The notes under the pieces are model-generated. The model did no database searches and had not been told where the DNA came from. It saw nothing but the letters and a program-made list of their open reading frames with translations. A stretch of DNA of 64,000 nt, from contig OZ024940.1 of the NCBI GenBank assembly GCA_964017235.1, positions 4,402,001 through 4,466,000 on the forward strand, in the 5' to 3' direction. The translations under genes were made by a program, and so were the position numbers. Within the stretch, counting starts at the first letter, position 1. Each line of letters begins with the position of its first letter. The stretch is from Sabellastarte sp. h YS-2021 (Eukaryota; Annelida; Polychaeta; Sabellida; Sabellidae). This document shows positions 22,118-32,868 of this stretch, one piece after another.

Positions 22118-25100
22118 ATGGTAGAGTGCAAGCCCTCCCCACCAGATGGAGGCTGGGGATACGTGTGTATCTGTGCAGGATTCTTCATTTATGTAAGTTT
22201 ATTATTCATCATTTTCAAACTGTTTGGACAATTGTTCATTTGTGTTGTTACCTTAGACTTTGTATTTGATTGAGTAACTAAGCCAGGCTCATGCTTCTAG
22301 AGATCACTGTTTCCTTTTTTGTCTCCGGCCTTAGCGTGATGAGTGTATGTCTGTTCACTCAAGTTAAACAGCACTGGGCTATGTTAGTACTGGGATGGGT
22401 GATCACCTCGGTGCACCCCTTGTGTCTCTGATGGCTTTATGGCTAGTAGACCGAAAACCCCTTTCGGCCTTGTTATATACTACAATATCAGTACTATTAC
22501 AATGCACTAAATGAGGTCAATATCTTTGCCATGGAGGTAATGTGATGATTGGAGTGTGTTTGTCTGTTTACTACCATAATTACAAAAAAAAACAAAAAAA
22601 CTACTGCATGAAAATCATATTTTCACAGTACATGGGTCTTGGTCTAATATAGAACTGATTTAATTTATGAATAAGCTTGAAAAACTTCTAGATAAAGGAA
22701 TTTTTAAGGGATCTTTTATTACTGCACTCATAAGCAGTAGTGAAGCTGTTGGGTCTTGGTGGAGCTATGCACTCTCTAAGTGTTCTCGTTTGTCTTGTAT
22801 TACACTACCAGGTTTTGGATGGCTAATTTTTAGCTAGTTGCTATACTGGCTGTTAAAATTGCTACCAGTGCAACATACTCAGTTCACTGCGGCTGTATTT
22901 CTTCAGATTCTGTTTGGGCTGGTCATACGGGCGTTTGGGATCATCTACCTGTCACTACTGGAGAGATTCCACATCTCGGCGCTGCTAGCGTCCTGGGTTG
23001 GAGCCACAAACCTGTTGGTGTTTGGACTAACAGGTCAGATTTTTTTTAAGCACGATCTCTAGCGAGGGTCATGTTCTAATTATCACTTTTTTGTTTTGTC
23101 TCCGGATTTTCATGAAATTCTGACTGTTTGTCTTTTACAGAAGTTAAGCGGTGATAGGCTGCGTTAGTACTGGGATGGGTGACCACTTCAGTGCACTACT
23201 CATGTCTCTGATGGCTTTGTGCTCGTGCTAGTGGACCGAAACCCCTTTCCGCCTTGTGTTTTGTACATGATGAATATACAGCAAAATCTTCTAATTATTG
23301 AAAACATTCTATATGTTTTGTATATTTTATAAACTATTTTTAAGTTTTCAAAAATTTCATTTTCCCATTGTATCACCCTGAAATAAAGATCTACACATTC
23401 AATTTAACAGAGTTCCCCTGAAATCTAAGTTATCTTAAATTTTATAAAGCACATTTTAAATATTACAGTTTCCTCATTTTTGGTGTTATATAAGTTCTTC
23501 TATTTTAAGAACAAATGTAATACAGGTCCTCAAGTTAGAGGTATTATTTCAACAGGAATGAGGGGCTCTTGAAAAATGTTAAATATATATAATTCTTGCA
23601 CATTTAGACATTAATAATCAGTATAGAGATTATATTATTACCTTCACTGAGGAGGTCATGTGATCATTCAATTTTGTCAGTGGACTCAAATTTTCACAGT
23701 AGATGTTATATAATGGTATATAGAACTGATTTAATCTCGGAAATAACTGACCACCAATATTGAATCCAAGCATTTTTAAAGCATTCTTTTTTGTAGCATT
23801 GCATTCATTAACAAAAGTTGAGATATTGGATCTTACCAGTGGTATGCGCTCACCGAACACTCTTGTTGATGAGAGTATTGACAAGACAATCTGCCAAGGA
23901 ATACCGTAAATTTCCAAAATAACGCCCAGGTTCAAATAAACGCCTGGTTCAAATTAACGCCTGGGTACCAAGCACACTGTTTACAATTTATGACACTGTT
24001 TTTATACTTCAAAAGAACGCCTGGTTCAATTTAACGCCTGATCTGATAACCACTTGAAAATAATTAACGCCCGGGCCATATTTTGGAAAAATACGGTATA
24101 TACAGAATTTCACGTTTTTTAGGAAGGTTTCAACATTTACTTTAGTGGCTGCCTCGTGGCTGGGTGTCCTTATTAAACACCGGGCCCAGGGTAGTATAAA
24201 GATACTGTAGGTTTTTAACTACTTTTTTGTGTATTTTTTCTGTATTTGGGCAGCATTTCTGAGCTCGGCGGTATTTCGCCGGTTCAGTCACCGTAGTGTG
24301 GTGATGGTGGGCTGCTTCCTGTGTGCGGTGGGGTTTGTGGCCACGGGATACGCCCCCAACGTGGCATTTGTATACCTGGGATTTGGTCTGCTCTGTGGTA
24401 AGGTTCATTATTTTTATCAAATACTCCAGAATTTGATTGCATAAATTGCCTTTACACTGAATAATTCCAATTTTTCAAATTTACTTCAGTGATATAACAG
24501 ATCTTCTGCTGGCGGCTATAAGACAATTCTATTGTTTCTTGTGCAAAAACTACCAAACATAAAAAAAGAATTCATAAAAGTGATTTGGGGATAGTTTATG
24601 AGTCTTTATGTGACATTACGGTGTCATAAAAAATATGTATTGTAACTGCATAGATTTTAATACAACAAAAATGAGTGTAAGCTTTGTAAAAAATACCTTT
24701 CTAATGATGTATATAACACGCATGGTTTCAGAAACATCAACAAAAGTTGGCACATGTTGACAAATTTCTAACACTAATTATGCAAAGTCGGTGGCACAGG
24801 AGATAAAAAAGATGTGACTGTCAGACACTTTTCTGCAGGTATAGGGGTATCTCTGGCATCCATTGGTTGTATGCTGGTCCTGGACACTTACTTCCTCAAC
24901 AAGAAGTCCCTGGCAGTCAGTCTCGCCTCCACTGGAGTGAGCGTCGCCATGCTGATAGTACCACCCCTCAGTAACTACCTGCAGGACAGGTACGGATACC
25001 AGGTGAGTGACTACCTCCAGGACAGGTATAGATACCAGGTGAGTGACTACCTGCAGGACAGGTATGGATACCAGGTGAGTGACTACCTCCAGGACAGGTA

Positions 25101-28024
25101 CGGATACCAGGTGACTACATCCAGGACAGGTATGGATACCAGGACAGTATCGACTTGCAGGACAGGCATTGATACCACGTGGGTGACTACCTCCAAAGTT
25201 AGAGTTTGGGTTTTACATCCTTTTCAACAGCCAGGGTCATATTTGGACTGCTTTTCAGCTTTTTCACTTGTGGGAGAGACTACCTCCAGGACAGGTACTG
25301 ATACTAGGTGGCTGACTGCTTCCCAGACAGGTACAGATACCAAGTGGGTAACTACCTCCTGCAGAGGTACACATAATGGGTGAGACTACCTTTAGGACAG
25401 GTACAAAGACCAGGTGACCACCTTTAGGACAGGTAAGGTTACCAGGTGGATACAACTTGTTTTTCAGTAACTATATTTTTATTCTTAGAATTATTCTAAT
25501 GTTGCTACAAGTGGAAGTCACTTCCAAGTGTCTACAGTTTTAATGGAAAATTTGGGGATAACTATAAGTTTGAATTGAAGAAATTGGTCATAACTTGAAC
25601 GTAATTTTGTTCACCAAGTGTTACTTTTTACAAAACATAACAAAGGTTTAAGTAGGGCCTGAGCTTCTTATGTGTATTGAAGTGTCAATCTCTAGACAGA
25701 AATGACGCAAAAGCACCCACTGTGTTACTCTTTAAAACTGTTTTAAAATTCTCTTAAACCGAACAAATGGACATTACCCACGTCTTTGTTTCAGGGTACA
25801 ATGCTGATATTCAGTGGGCTTTGCCTGCAAGGAATGGTCTGTGCAGCTCTCTACAGACCTCTCCAGTATTACCAGAAGCAACCAAAAACAAACCAACACA
25901 AACCAATCAATAGCCATAGAATGTTTTCAAAAAGTGATCGAGCCACCATACATGATGAGAACCCAAGCGGAGCCATTCTGACAAGCATTGAACCACTGTG
26001 CACAATCGGAACAGACAACACCAACTGCAAAACATGTGAGTTGAACATTACTCCGAAATCGACAGACCGGACATCCATTATTCCACAACATAGGGATGGA
26101 AAAGACACAAAAGACACAGTTTCAAAACAGGTAGACAACCATTTCTGTGCATCATATAATCATGGAACTGGTCTTCTGTGTTTGGCACAGAAAGGCTCAT
26201 TAAGTGTTGTTGTTGAAGCCCAAAGTAATCCAGGTCTTCCACAAGATCTAAGGTCAAGGGTCAAGGACAGTGAAACAAGAGGACATCACACTCGGGTTAA
26301 GGATGAACTAGACATTACCAATGAACAAATAAAGACTGGTACATTATCCAGTAAAACGACCGACACAAAGTGGGTGGGAACGGGAGTTAGAAGCAACAGC
26401 ATCAACAGTGGTGAGGTTTTAACATCAAAGTCCTATGACAATCAGGCTTTGAATCTTGAGAATGATATCAATGATGAAGTGATATCTGAGAAAGTGACAA
26501 CAAAACGAGGTCCGTCTAAGCTCTCTAAAATTGCCAACGATCTTGAAATTGCAGAGAATCATGCATCTCAGCCAAAACAAGTTTCAGAGAATGGTACAAA
26601 TACTAGACAAATTGATGAAAATGAAGGCATTAGAACAGAGACACAGCGTACTGGAAAAGGAGGTTATGAGTGTGTACAAGGTGGAATACCTACAGCTGAA
26701 CAAAGGCAAGGTTCTAACAAAAAGTATAGTGCAGATGCTGACCAAATGGAAGAAGTGACCAGTACATCCCAATGTTCCCTCTGCCTCTCCCTGCTGAAGG
26801 ATATTCCTGCCTTTGGCAGCCTGATGGCTGTAGCTCTCGCTACCACCATGCTGGACACCTCTGTCTACTCCTATGTCCCTGCCATGGCCATTGACCAGGG
26901 ACTGACCCCTACAGCTGCCACTCTGCTTATTTCCTGGGCAGGGATTACTGAAACTCTTGGTAGACTCTGTATTGGCTTCATCTTGGATCAGCCCCGAGTA
27001 AAAATGTACAGGTTACATATTTGCAGTTTGTTCTTTACTGTGGCATCTGTGCTGGGCATATTGTTCCCTTTGTGTGTAAATCTAACAGGCTACATTTTGT
27101 GCATTGTGGGATATGCCTTGGCCATCTGTGTAGTGTTATCGCAAAGATTGACCATGGCTGCAGATTTAACCGGACCGAAGAGAACTCCACTGGCATTTGG
27201 AATACTGAATGCTCTCAATGCAGCAGGTGTTGTGATTGGCAGAACAACTGCAGGTAACAGCGAGAGAATAACAAGAATGTTTTAAAATCAATTCTAACAT
27301 GATACAGCTGTGTCTGCGATTGTGATTGGCTAATTGAGAAAGTATTTCATGGGTAAAATCAGCATAACCTTGTACAGTTATACAATTATCGCTCATGACA
27401 ATAGTCTTATGCAGAGTGAAATGGATGAAACAGTTTCGCCTTCAGGGGCCTAAATATAGAAATAAACTACGTATGCGTAGACTTTATTGGCAATTCAATC
27501 ACAAAAATAACCTCAAATAAAGGACGAGGGCCGAATTTGTATTGCAGAAATAAAGTCCTTAGGTTCGTACTTTATGACCTCTATAAAACGACAGTGCTTC
27601 TGGCAGATAATGGATGAACGCAACAGGTCATAAAGTACAAACCTGAGGACTTTATTTCTATTGTATAGATTTACATCAAATTTTGACAGTATGTGGGTCT
27701 TGGTCTTACATAAAAGTAATCTAATTTTTGGGAATTTGCCACAAATTCTTGATCCAGGATTTTGCAGTCATAAGCAATAGTAGAGGTGTTGGGCTTTGGC
27801 AGAGCTATGCACTCTCTAAGCACTCTTGTTGACAATGTAAAACTTGAAGCAGACTGATATCTTGTTCCAGCAATAAAAATAATGTGTATTTTTTGACAGG
27901 TGTAATCAAGGACAACACTGGGCAGTATGACCTTCAGTTTTACATCTGTGGCTCTGTGTGTGCAGCGTGTGCTCTCAGCTTTCTGATGATGTTACAATGT
28001 TGCACGAAAAACAACCGTGTATAA
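22118..28024 (+). CDS. Monocarboxylate-transporter-like MFS protein (SLC16 family), 6 exons
   Basis: Exons: 22,118-22,192; 22,883-23,033; 24,254-24,397; 24,839-25,002; 25,795-27,253; 27,900-28,024. Boundaries are GT/AG, phases agree, and the total is 2,118 nt (705 aa). The first exon gives PPDGGWGY, the SLC16 N-terminal signature (usual last W is Y here), and the second continues TM1. Seen: the FRRFSHR loop before TM3, and ETLGRLCIGF in the second half, matching the TM8 acidic/Arg region. About 12 membrane segments are expected, six before residue ~204 and six after ~505. Known: SLC16 proteins move monocarboxylates or related solutes across the plasma membrane; the substrate cannot be told here. 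Odd: the central loop is about 300 residues, all in exon 5, polar and rich in K/T/N/S. A 36-bp array extends the donor of exon 4. It is divergent from the GH31 gene. Confidence 0.91.
22315..22480 (+). mobile_element. 5S-rRNA-like SINE copy 1
   Basis: GTCTCCGGCCTTAGCGTGAT, AAGTTAAACAGCACTGGGCT, GTTAGTACTGGGATGGGTGA. The last two match the 3' half of 5S rRNA and its internal promoter. The common body CATGTCTCTGATGGCTTTRT ... CCGAAACCCCTTTC follows. Confidence 0.8.
23090..23258 (+). mobile_element. 5S-rRNA-like SINE copy 2
   Basis: GTCTCCGGATTTTCATGAAA, AGAAGTTAAGCGGTGATAGG, GTTAGTACTGGGATGGGTGA, then the shared body. It starts about 55 bp after the MCT exon 2 donor. Confidence 0.82.
23902..24098. 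mobile_element. TACCGTA-ended MITE
   Basis: Starts TACCGTAAATTTCCAAAATA and ends with the near reverse complement (ATTTTGGAAAAATACGGTA), with internal ACGCCYGG repeats. MCT intron 2. Confidence 0.8.
25003..25450 (+). repeat. 36-bp array copying the MCT exon 4 donor and its last coding bases
   Basis: The exon ends CTACCTGCAGGACAGG..GATACCAG before GTGAGT. The unit 'GTGAGTGA + CTACCTCCAGGACAGG + TATAGATACCAG' then recurs at 25,003-25,038, 25,039-25,074 and 25,075-25,110, followed by decayed units to about 25,450. A SINE-C fragment interrupts it at 25,198-25,278. The first three units keep the exon's frame open and each ends with a usable phase-0 GTGAGT or GTGACT. Confidence 0.9.
27542..27663. 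repeat. Hairpin in MCT intron 5
   Basis: GCAGAAATAAAGTCCTTAGG ... TACTTTATGACCT pairs with AGGTCATAAAGTA ... CTGAGGACTTTATTTCT, about 35-bp imperfect arms around a ~45-bp loop. Confidence 0.7.
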
Positions 28025-28039
28025 TCAACTGAACAGTCA

Positions 28040-28650
28040 CTTGTGTACTGGAGAACTTACAGTGTGACATGTAAATGGCTGAGTACTTTGTAGTGTGAGG
28101 CCTAAGTAGTTGAGTACTTTGTAGTGTGAGGCCCAATTAGTGGTTGAGTACTTTGTTGTGTGAGGCCTAAGTGGCTGAGTACTTTGTAATGTGAGGCCTA
28201 AGTGGTGGAGTACTTTACAGTGTGAGGCTCAAGTGGATAAGTACTTAACAGTGTAAGACCTAAGTGGCTAAATACTTTATAATGTGAGGCCCAAGTGGCT
28301 GAGCATTTTATAGTGTGACGCCCAAGCGGATATGTACTTTCTAGTGTAAACGATAAGTGGGTGACTATTTTAGAGTGTCAGACCCAAGTGGGTGAGTACT
28401 TCATACTGTAAACCTTAGTGGCTGAGTACTTTATAGCATAAATTTCAAGAGGCTGAGTAAACCTAGATGGTCAAGTACTTCAATGTGCTAACTTTAAGTG
28501 GCTGAGTATTTTCTAACCTAAGGTCTGTATGGCTGAGTGCTTTATGGTGTAAGTCCTAAGTTGCTGAGTACTTTGTAGAGTAAGGCCTAAGTGGCTTAGT
28601 TCTTCACAGCATGAGGCCTAAATGACCGAGTACTATACAGCGTGAGGCCT
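28040..28650 (+). repeat. 31-bp minisatellite immediately after the MCT stop codon
   Basis: About 18 units of GAGTACTTTGTAGTGTGAGG plus CCTAAGTGGCT, at 31-34-bp spacing (28,081, 28,112, 28,146, 28,177, 28,208 and so on), decaying to the right. It begins within 20-60 bp of the stop at 28,024, so it is probably transcribed in the 3' UTR. Confidence 0.85.
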
Positions 28651-28754
28651 CTGTGTGCTGGACAGTTAATCGTCTGGGTTTTGAATTGACATGTGGGATG
28701 CACTGGGGGCCAGGCCTAATACTACTTCAAGCTGACTTCAATACTCCAAGATTG

Positions 28755-29002
28755 ACGTCTGACCTCTAGGGCCGTGGGTTTGAAACCAGCTCATAACATG
28801 TGGAATGCACCGAGGACTGACCTGATATGACCTCAGCTGTTGAATAGGACATTAAAGGTCAAACTTGGGGTTTTACATCCCATTCAACAGCCAGGGTCAT
28901 ACTGGGACAGATCCTCAGTTTTTGCCACTTGAGGGACTTGAACCCACAGCTTGTGATTAGATGTCAAACTTGCTTACCCACTGGGCCATTGAGGGCCTTT
29001 TG
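28755..29002. mobile_element. Tail-to-tail pair of SINE-C copies
   Basis: 28,755-28,862 reads forward (decayed head, CTCAGCTGTTGAATAGGAC tail). 28,862-29,002 reads in reverse (GGGGTTTTACATCCCATTC to CCACTGGGCCATTGAGG). Confidence 0.7.
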
Positions 29003-29955
29003 AAAGGTACATTAAATATCAATTTTAATTTGGAGTTAAATATTAAGCTCAATTATACATTTTTATGCGAGTTCAATTATACCTATAAGGCTATACATCC
29101 CTGTATATGGTATGTACAAGTTTGTACAAGTTTTAATTTGTACAAGTTACACTTTACAAGTGACACCCCAAAATAAAGCCAGCACTTTAACTAACTGGAT
29201 GTAATGAAACCTAGTTAAATTGAACATAACATTTCTTATTTTAAGCATGCAAATATGAAAATAAATGTTAGAGTGCATTCAGTGCAACTTGTATCATTCT
29301 AGCCAACAGAATATTGACAAAGGTCTAAAGGGGTGGTTTAGACATTATAAAATTACTATCACATAACAGCAATTACAAAAAAAACACAATTGTTTATAAA
29401 TATGTTTATTCTTGCTTAAGGATTCAGGGTAACATTCTTGTGTTTTGGTAATTGGTATTCCATGAACAATTAAAATCAGAAGAGACCCCGAGAGGGCATA
29501 CAGTCAGCTGACATACAAAAAGGAAATACAAACCCTTGTGTAGCCACTTTCATAGACCATATGGAGGATCTCAAGTGGTTATACTGCTGAGGAATGTTTT
29601 GTATTTTGTTCAGTCGAACCCTGTTAGTGCATTTAATGTATCTACGTGCACAGGTTGCCTTTTGCGTTTATAATTTTTATATTTTGGTGGTTAATTAACT
29701 AGCACAACTAATACATTTTTGATTCCTGGAATGACTGTAACTTGCTTCTTCGTGGTTAGAATTTGATAATATTTTTACCATTGTGTTCAGTTGAATGAGA
29801 TCAATATATTAATCCTTGACAACATGAAATATTTGCACAAATAATATATGGCGTATGTTGCTGTGCTAGTTTGCGACTTAGTGAACGACAATAATTATTT
29901 GCCAATGTTTGAAAGTTGATGCAACCCACATTGCAAGCCACATACTCAACTCACA

Positions 29956-30436
29956 TACCATATTTATCCGTATAATTGCCCCCTCCCCATTAATCCCCCC
30001 CCCCCCCCCCCCCCCCCCCCCTGTAACTTTGCAAATTTCATATTTCGGGGTTTTACATCCCTCTCAACAGCCAACACTTTTGCGATTCTGGGATTCCAAA
30101 AAAAAGATGCATTTTAGTACTTCCCCAATCGAATACTGCTTACGAGAAAGAAAGAAAATCAGAACAAAACATGGCAGTTATATGATGACAGACGCATTGA
30201 AATCAGCAAAATACGAGATAAAACCTTATCATTTCTTTCAAATTTAAGGTTTGTTTCCAATATTTTAAGCTCTCCCACCATTATGCATGCTGACAAGCGA
30301 GTTCAAGGCTGCAAGTGTTCATTATCGCCCATTGCCACTGGACTCGAGAGTTGATTTTTTGTATCTGTAATAGTAAGCACCCCCCTTTTGAAAAATCCAT
30401 CGCACCCCTGGGGCGTTTATATGATTAAATACGGTA
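29956..30436. mobile_element. TACCRTA-ended MITE containing a poly-C run
   Basis: Starts TACCATATTTATCCGTATAA and ends TATATGATTAAATACGGTA. A run of about 27 C near 29,995-30,021 and a scrap of SINE-C tail (30,045-30,072) lie inside. Confidence 0.75.
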
Positions 30437-31672
30437 CATGTTCACAGTCTTTCTGTGTCTCTCCTGCTTGCGTTTTTTTGCCACAAACCCAAATCCCATA
30501 CACATAGATACATACACTGAATTAGAACATTGGTAAGTAAAATTCCCTTTCAGCAGAAGTAAACTTGATGTCCTTAATCAATTTGAATTTGAACTGGTGG
30601 TTTTTTTTTTAAATTATGGCCTTTCACCTTTCCTTTACATTCCAATAAACACCACAGGCATATACAAGAACTTTAGACTGATTTTTATTTACATTACACT
30701 TCCATTCATATAATTATAACATATTTATTTATACAGTGAAAGGGACTAAGCATACCAGGGCTCCAGTCTTCATATTTATTAAATATATTTCCAGCATGAA
30801 GTATTAAATAGATAATGTGCAGAAACAATTGCTTCACATGCAGTGCTGAAGTTTAGAGTCTTTATTCAATTCTGTTTAGTATTTTCTTAGTAATCATCTT
30901 AACAAACAAACAGATGAACAAACAAAAACAAACATACCCTTATTGACAGTTTAACTATGTAATTTTCATTTAAACAAGAGAGGGTAGGTTTGAGCTCATG
31001 ATTTCACGCTAGAACAGAGGGAAGATCCTACAACTGTCTAACTTTTTTTAAGCAGAATTTGTTTTTGAGTAGAATTTTACACCAGATCCCCTTCAAGAGT
31101 CTCATTTCAAGTGAACAGACACCCTTTGAAGACCAGGTGTAAAAGTCCAATTAGAATTAGAATTAGGTGTCACAAAAGCTCTCAAGTTTCAATTCTGAGT
31201 TGCTTTTCCCCTCAAATCTGAGAGAATTCTCTGAGACTTGAAATTTCTTTCTCAGTTGACATTCACTAATGGTTTCAAAGTGAGTTTTAACCTGAGGTTT
31301 GTCTCAAATAAAAGACTCTTGAGGCGGGGGGGATAGTTTTTCATATTGTCGTCGTGGTTATTTGAAATCCTCCTGAGACTTTGTTGGACTGGTACAATAT
31401 CAGTTGTGTATGTTGTTTCAGGTAAGATTTATTCTTTAATTGTTACCACAACTTGAGCAAAAACTCAAATGCTTGTGAAAACTTCAAAACTCAAACCATG
31501 TTCTATTTGGCAAAAGATGGCAGATATGGAACAAGTTATTTTTTTAACATTTTTTTTAATCATGCAACAGTTGAGTTAAATATCTATAACCAAAGATGTG
31601 TGAGTCAAGAAAAACACATTTAACACCCATTGCTATGTAAAAATGTCATTGTTTTATAATAAATAATCATGT

Positions 31673-32042
31673 ACCGTAAATGACCTATTTAGTGCATCCG
31701 CCCTTGTAACCGCACCCTACCTCTTTTTCCCAGCAATATCACCGGTGACAGTGCACAATATCCACATATTTTTTATATATTGTACGTATTTTTACTTAAT
31801 AAATTGACATTTTTGTCATGACTTTCGAGTTTGTTTTTATCTACCGTCATATTTACAGGAAGTGGGTACTTTGGGTAGATTCTAAATGTCGGAACACCGT
31901 TATTGTTACCGGATTGACCTATACTTCATCCCGGAAAGTGTTTCATGATGGGTGCACTAAAAGGGGAATTTTTTCCCACCAAATATTGAATAAAAATAGA
32001 CTTTGCTTAGTGCACTGTGCGCTAAATAGGTCATTTACGGTA
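31673..32042. mobile_element. TACCGTA-ended MITE
   Basis: Starts TACCGTAAATGACCTATTTA and ends with its reverse complement TAAATAGGTCATTTACGGTA. Confidence 0.85.
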
Positions 32043-32503
32043 CATTTTTTCAAATGAATATAAGTAATAAAAAAAAAATCATCTGAGAAAGACCTTAAAA
32101 CTTACGACTTAAAACCTTTCATAAATGTGGCCCCAGGAATTCCTGTGTAAGTAGAATTTGTTTTTACGTTCTTCTCAATATTTCTTTTTACGTGAAAAAT
32201 TACCATGTGACGAGGAGCAAGACTCAGGAAATCTCTCCAGTCCTGGAATCCTAGAATCGGTAGAATTTTTTTATTGTCCTTTTGGGTTTAACTAGACAGT
32301 TTTCAAAAGTAATGTAATGTAGTAGCATGTCCATGATATACGAGTCCATTATAGTGAGTTGGATGTCATCAAACTGCAGCATGCGGGAGGGAGTTTTACA
32401 GTGAGTCCGATGTCTTTGTGTGTGAGTTTATTTCTGGCTGAAAACATTGACATGAAATTAGTATATTCATGATGCAAATTCAACACGGTATCGGAAATTA
32501 ACT

Positions 32504-32544
32504 TGGGGTGGGGGTGGGGGTGGGGGGGTGGGGGGTGGGGGTGG
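32504..32544 (+). other. G-rich tract, possible G-quadruplex
   Basis: Seven or more runs of 4-7 G separated by single T (GGGGTGGGGGTGGGGGTGGG and on), about 325 bp downstream of the VWA stop codon. Confidence 0.7.
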
Positions 32545-32868
32545 TTGCACCCTTTAAAAGCAAGACAAAATAAGCCACATTTCTACCAATTTGGCCAGAT
32601 CAGACGCTCAACATAATTGCAAAAATCACAAAAGTGTAAGGAATTTTCTCACCAGCCAAGGATATAGAAGAGAGTTTGCACACCGGTGAATTTCACATAC
32701 AAAGACCCACCGAAATGTGTAAATTAATGTATATCCTTGAAGTAGTTTTTGAAGTAGCAAACAAATAGAATCCAATGATCACATGACCTCTTGGGCAGAG
32801 GTCAAACTAAGGACTAACAAACTCACGTCATGTGGATGCATCTGCAGATGTCTGTTTGTCATGGTAAC

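Larger units (their letters stand above)
28651..32868. other. Region between the convergent MCT and VWA genes
   Basis: Holds the SINE-C pair, an AATAAA at 29,172 that could serve the MCT mRNA, two TACCGTA MITEs, and a G-rich run at 32,504-32,544. No other gene seen. Confidence 0.55.

Noticed and set aside
22315..22480. Functional 5S rRNA gene
   Set aside because: Only the 3' half is similar, the 5' part is missing, and a shared non-5S body follows in all three copies.
25264..25455. Small minus-strand frame opposite the MCT array
   Set aside because: A product of the tandem repeat, without start context or homology.
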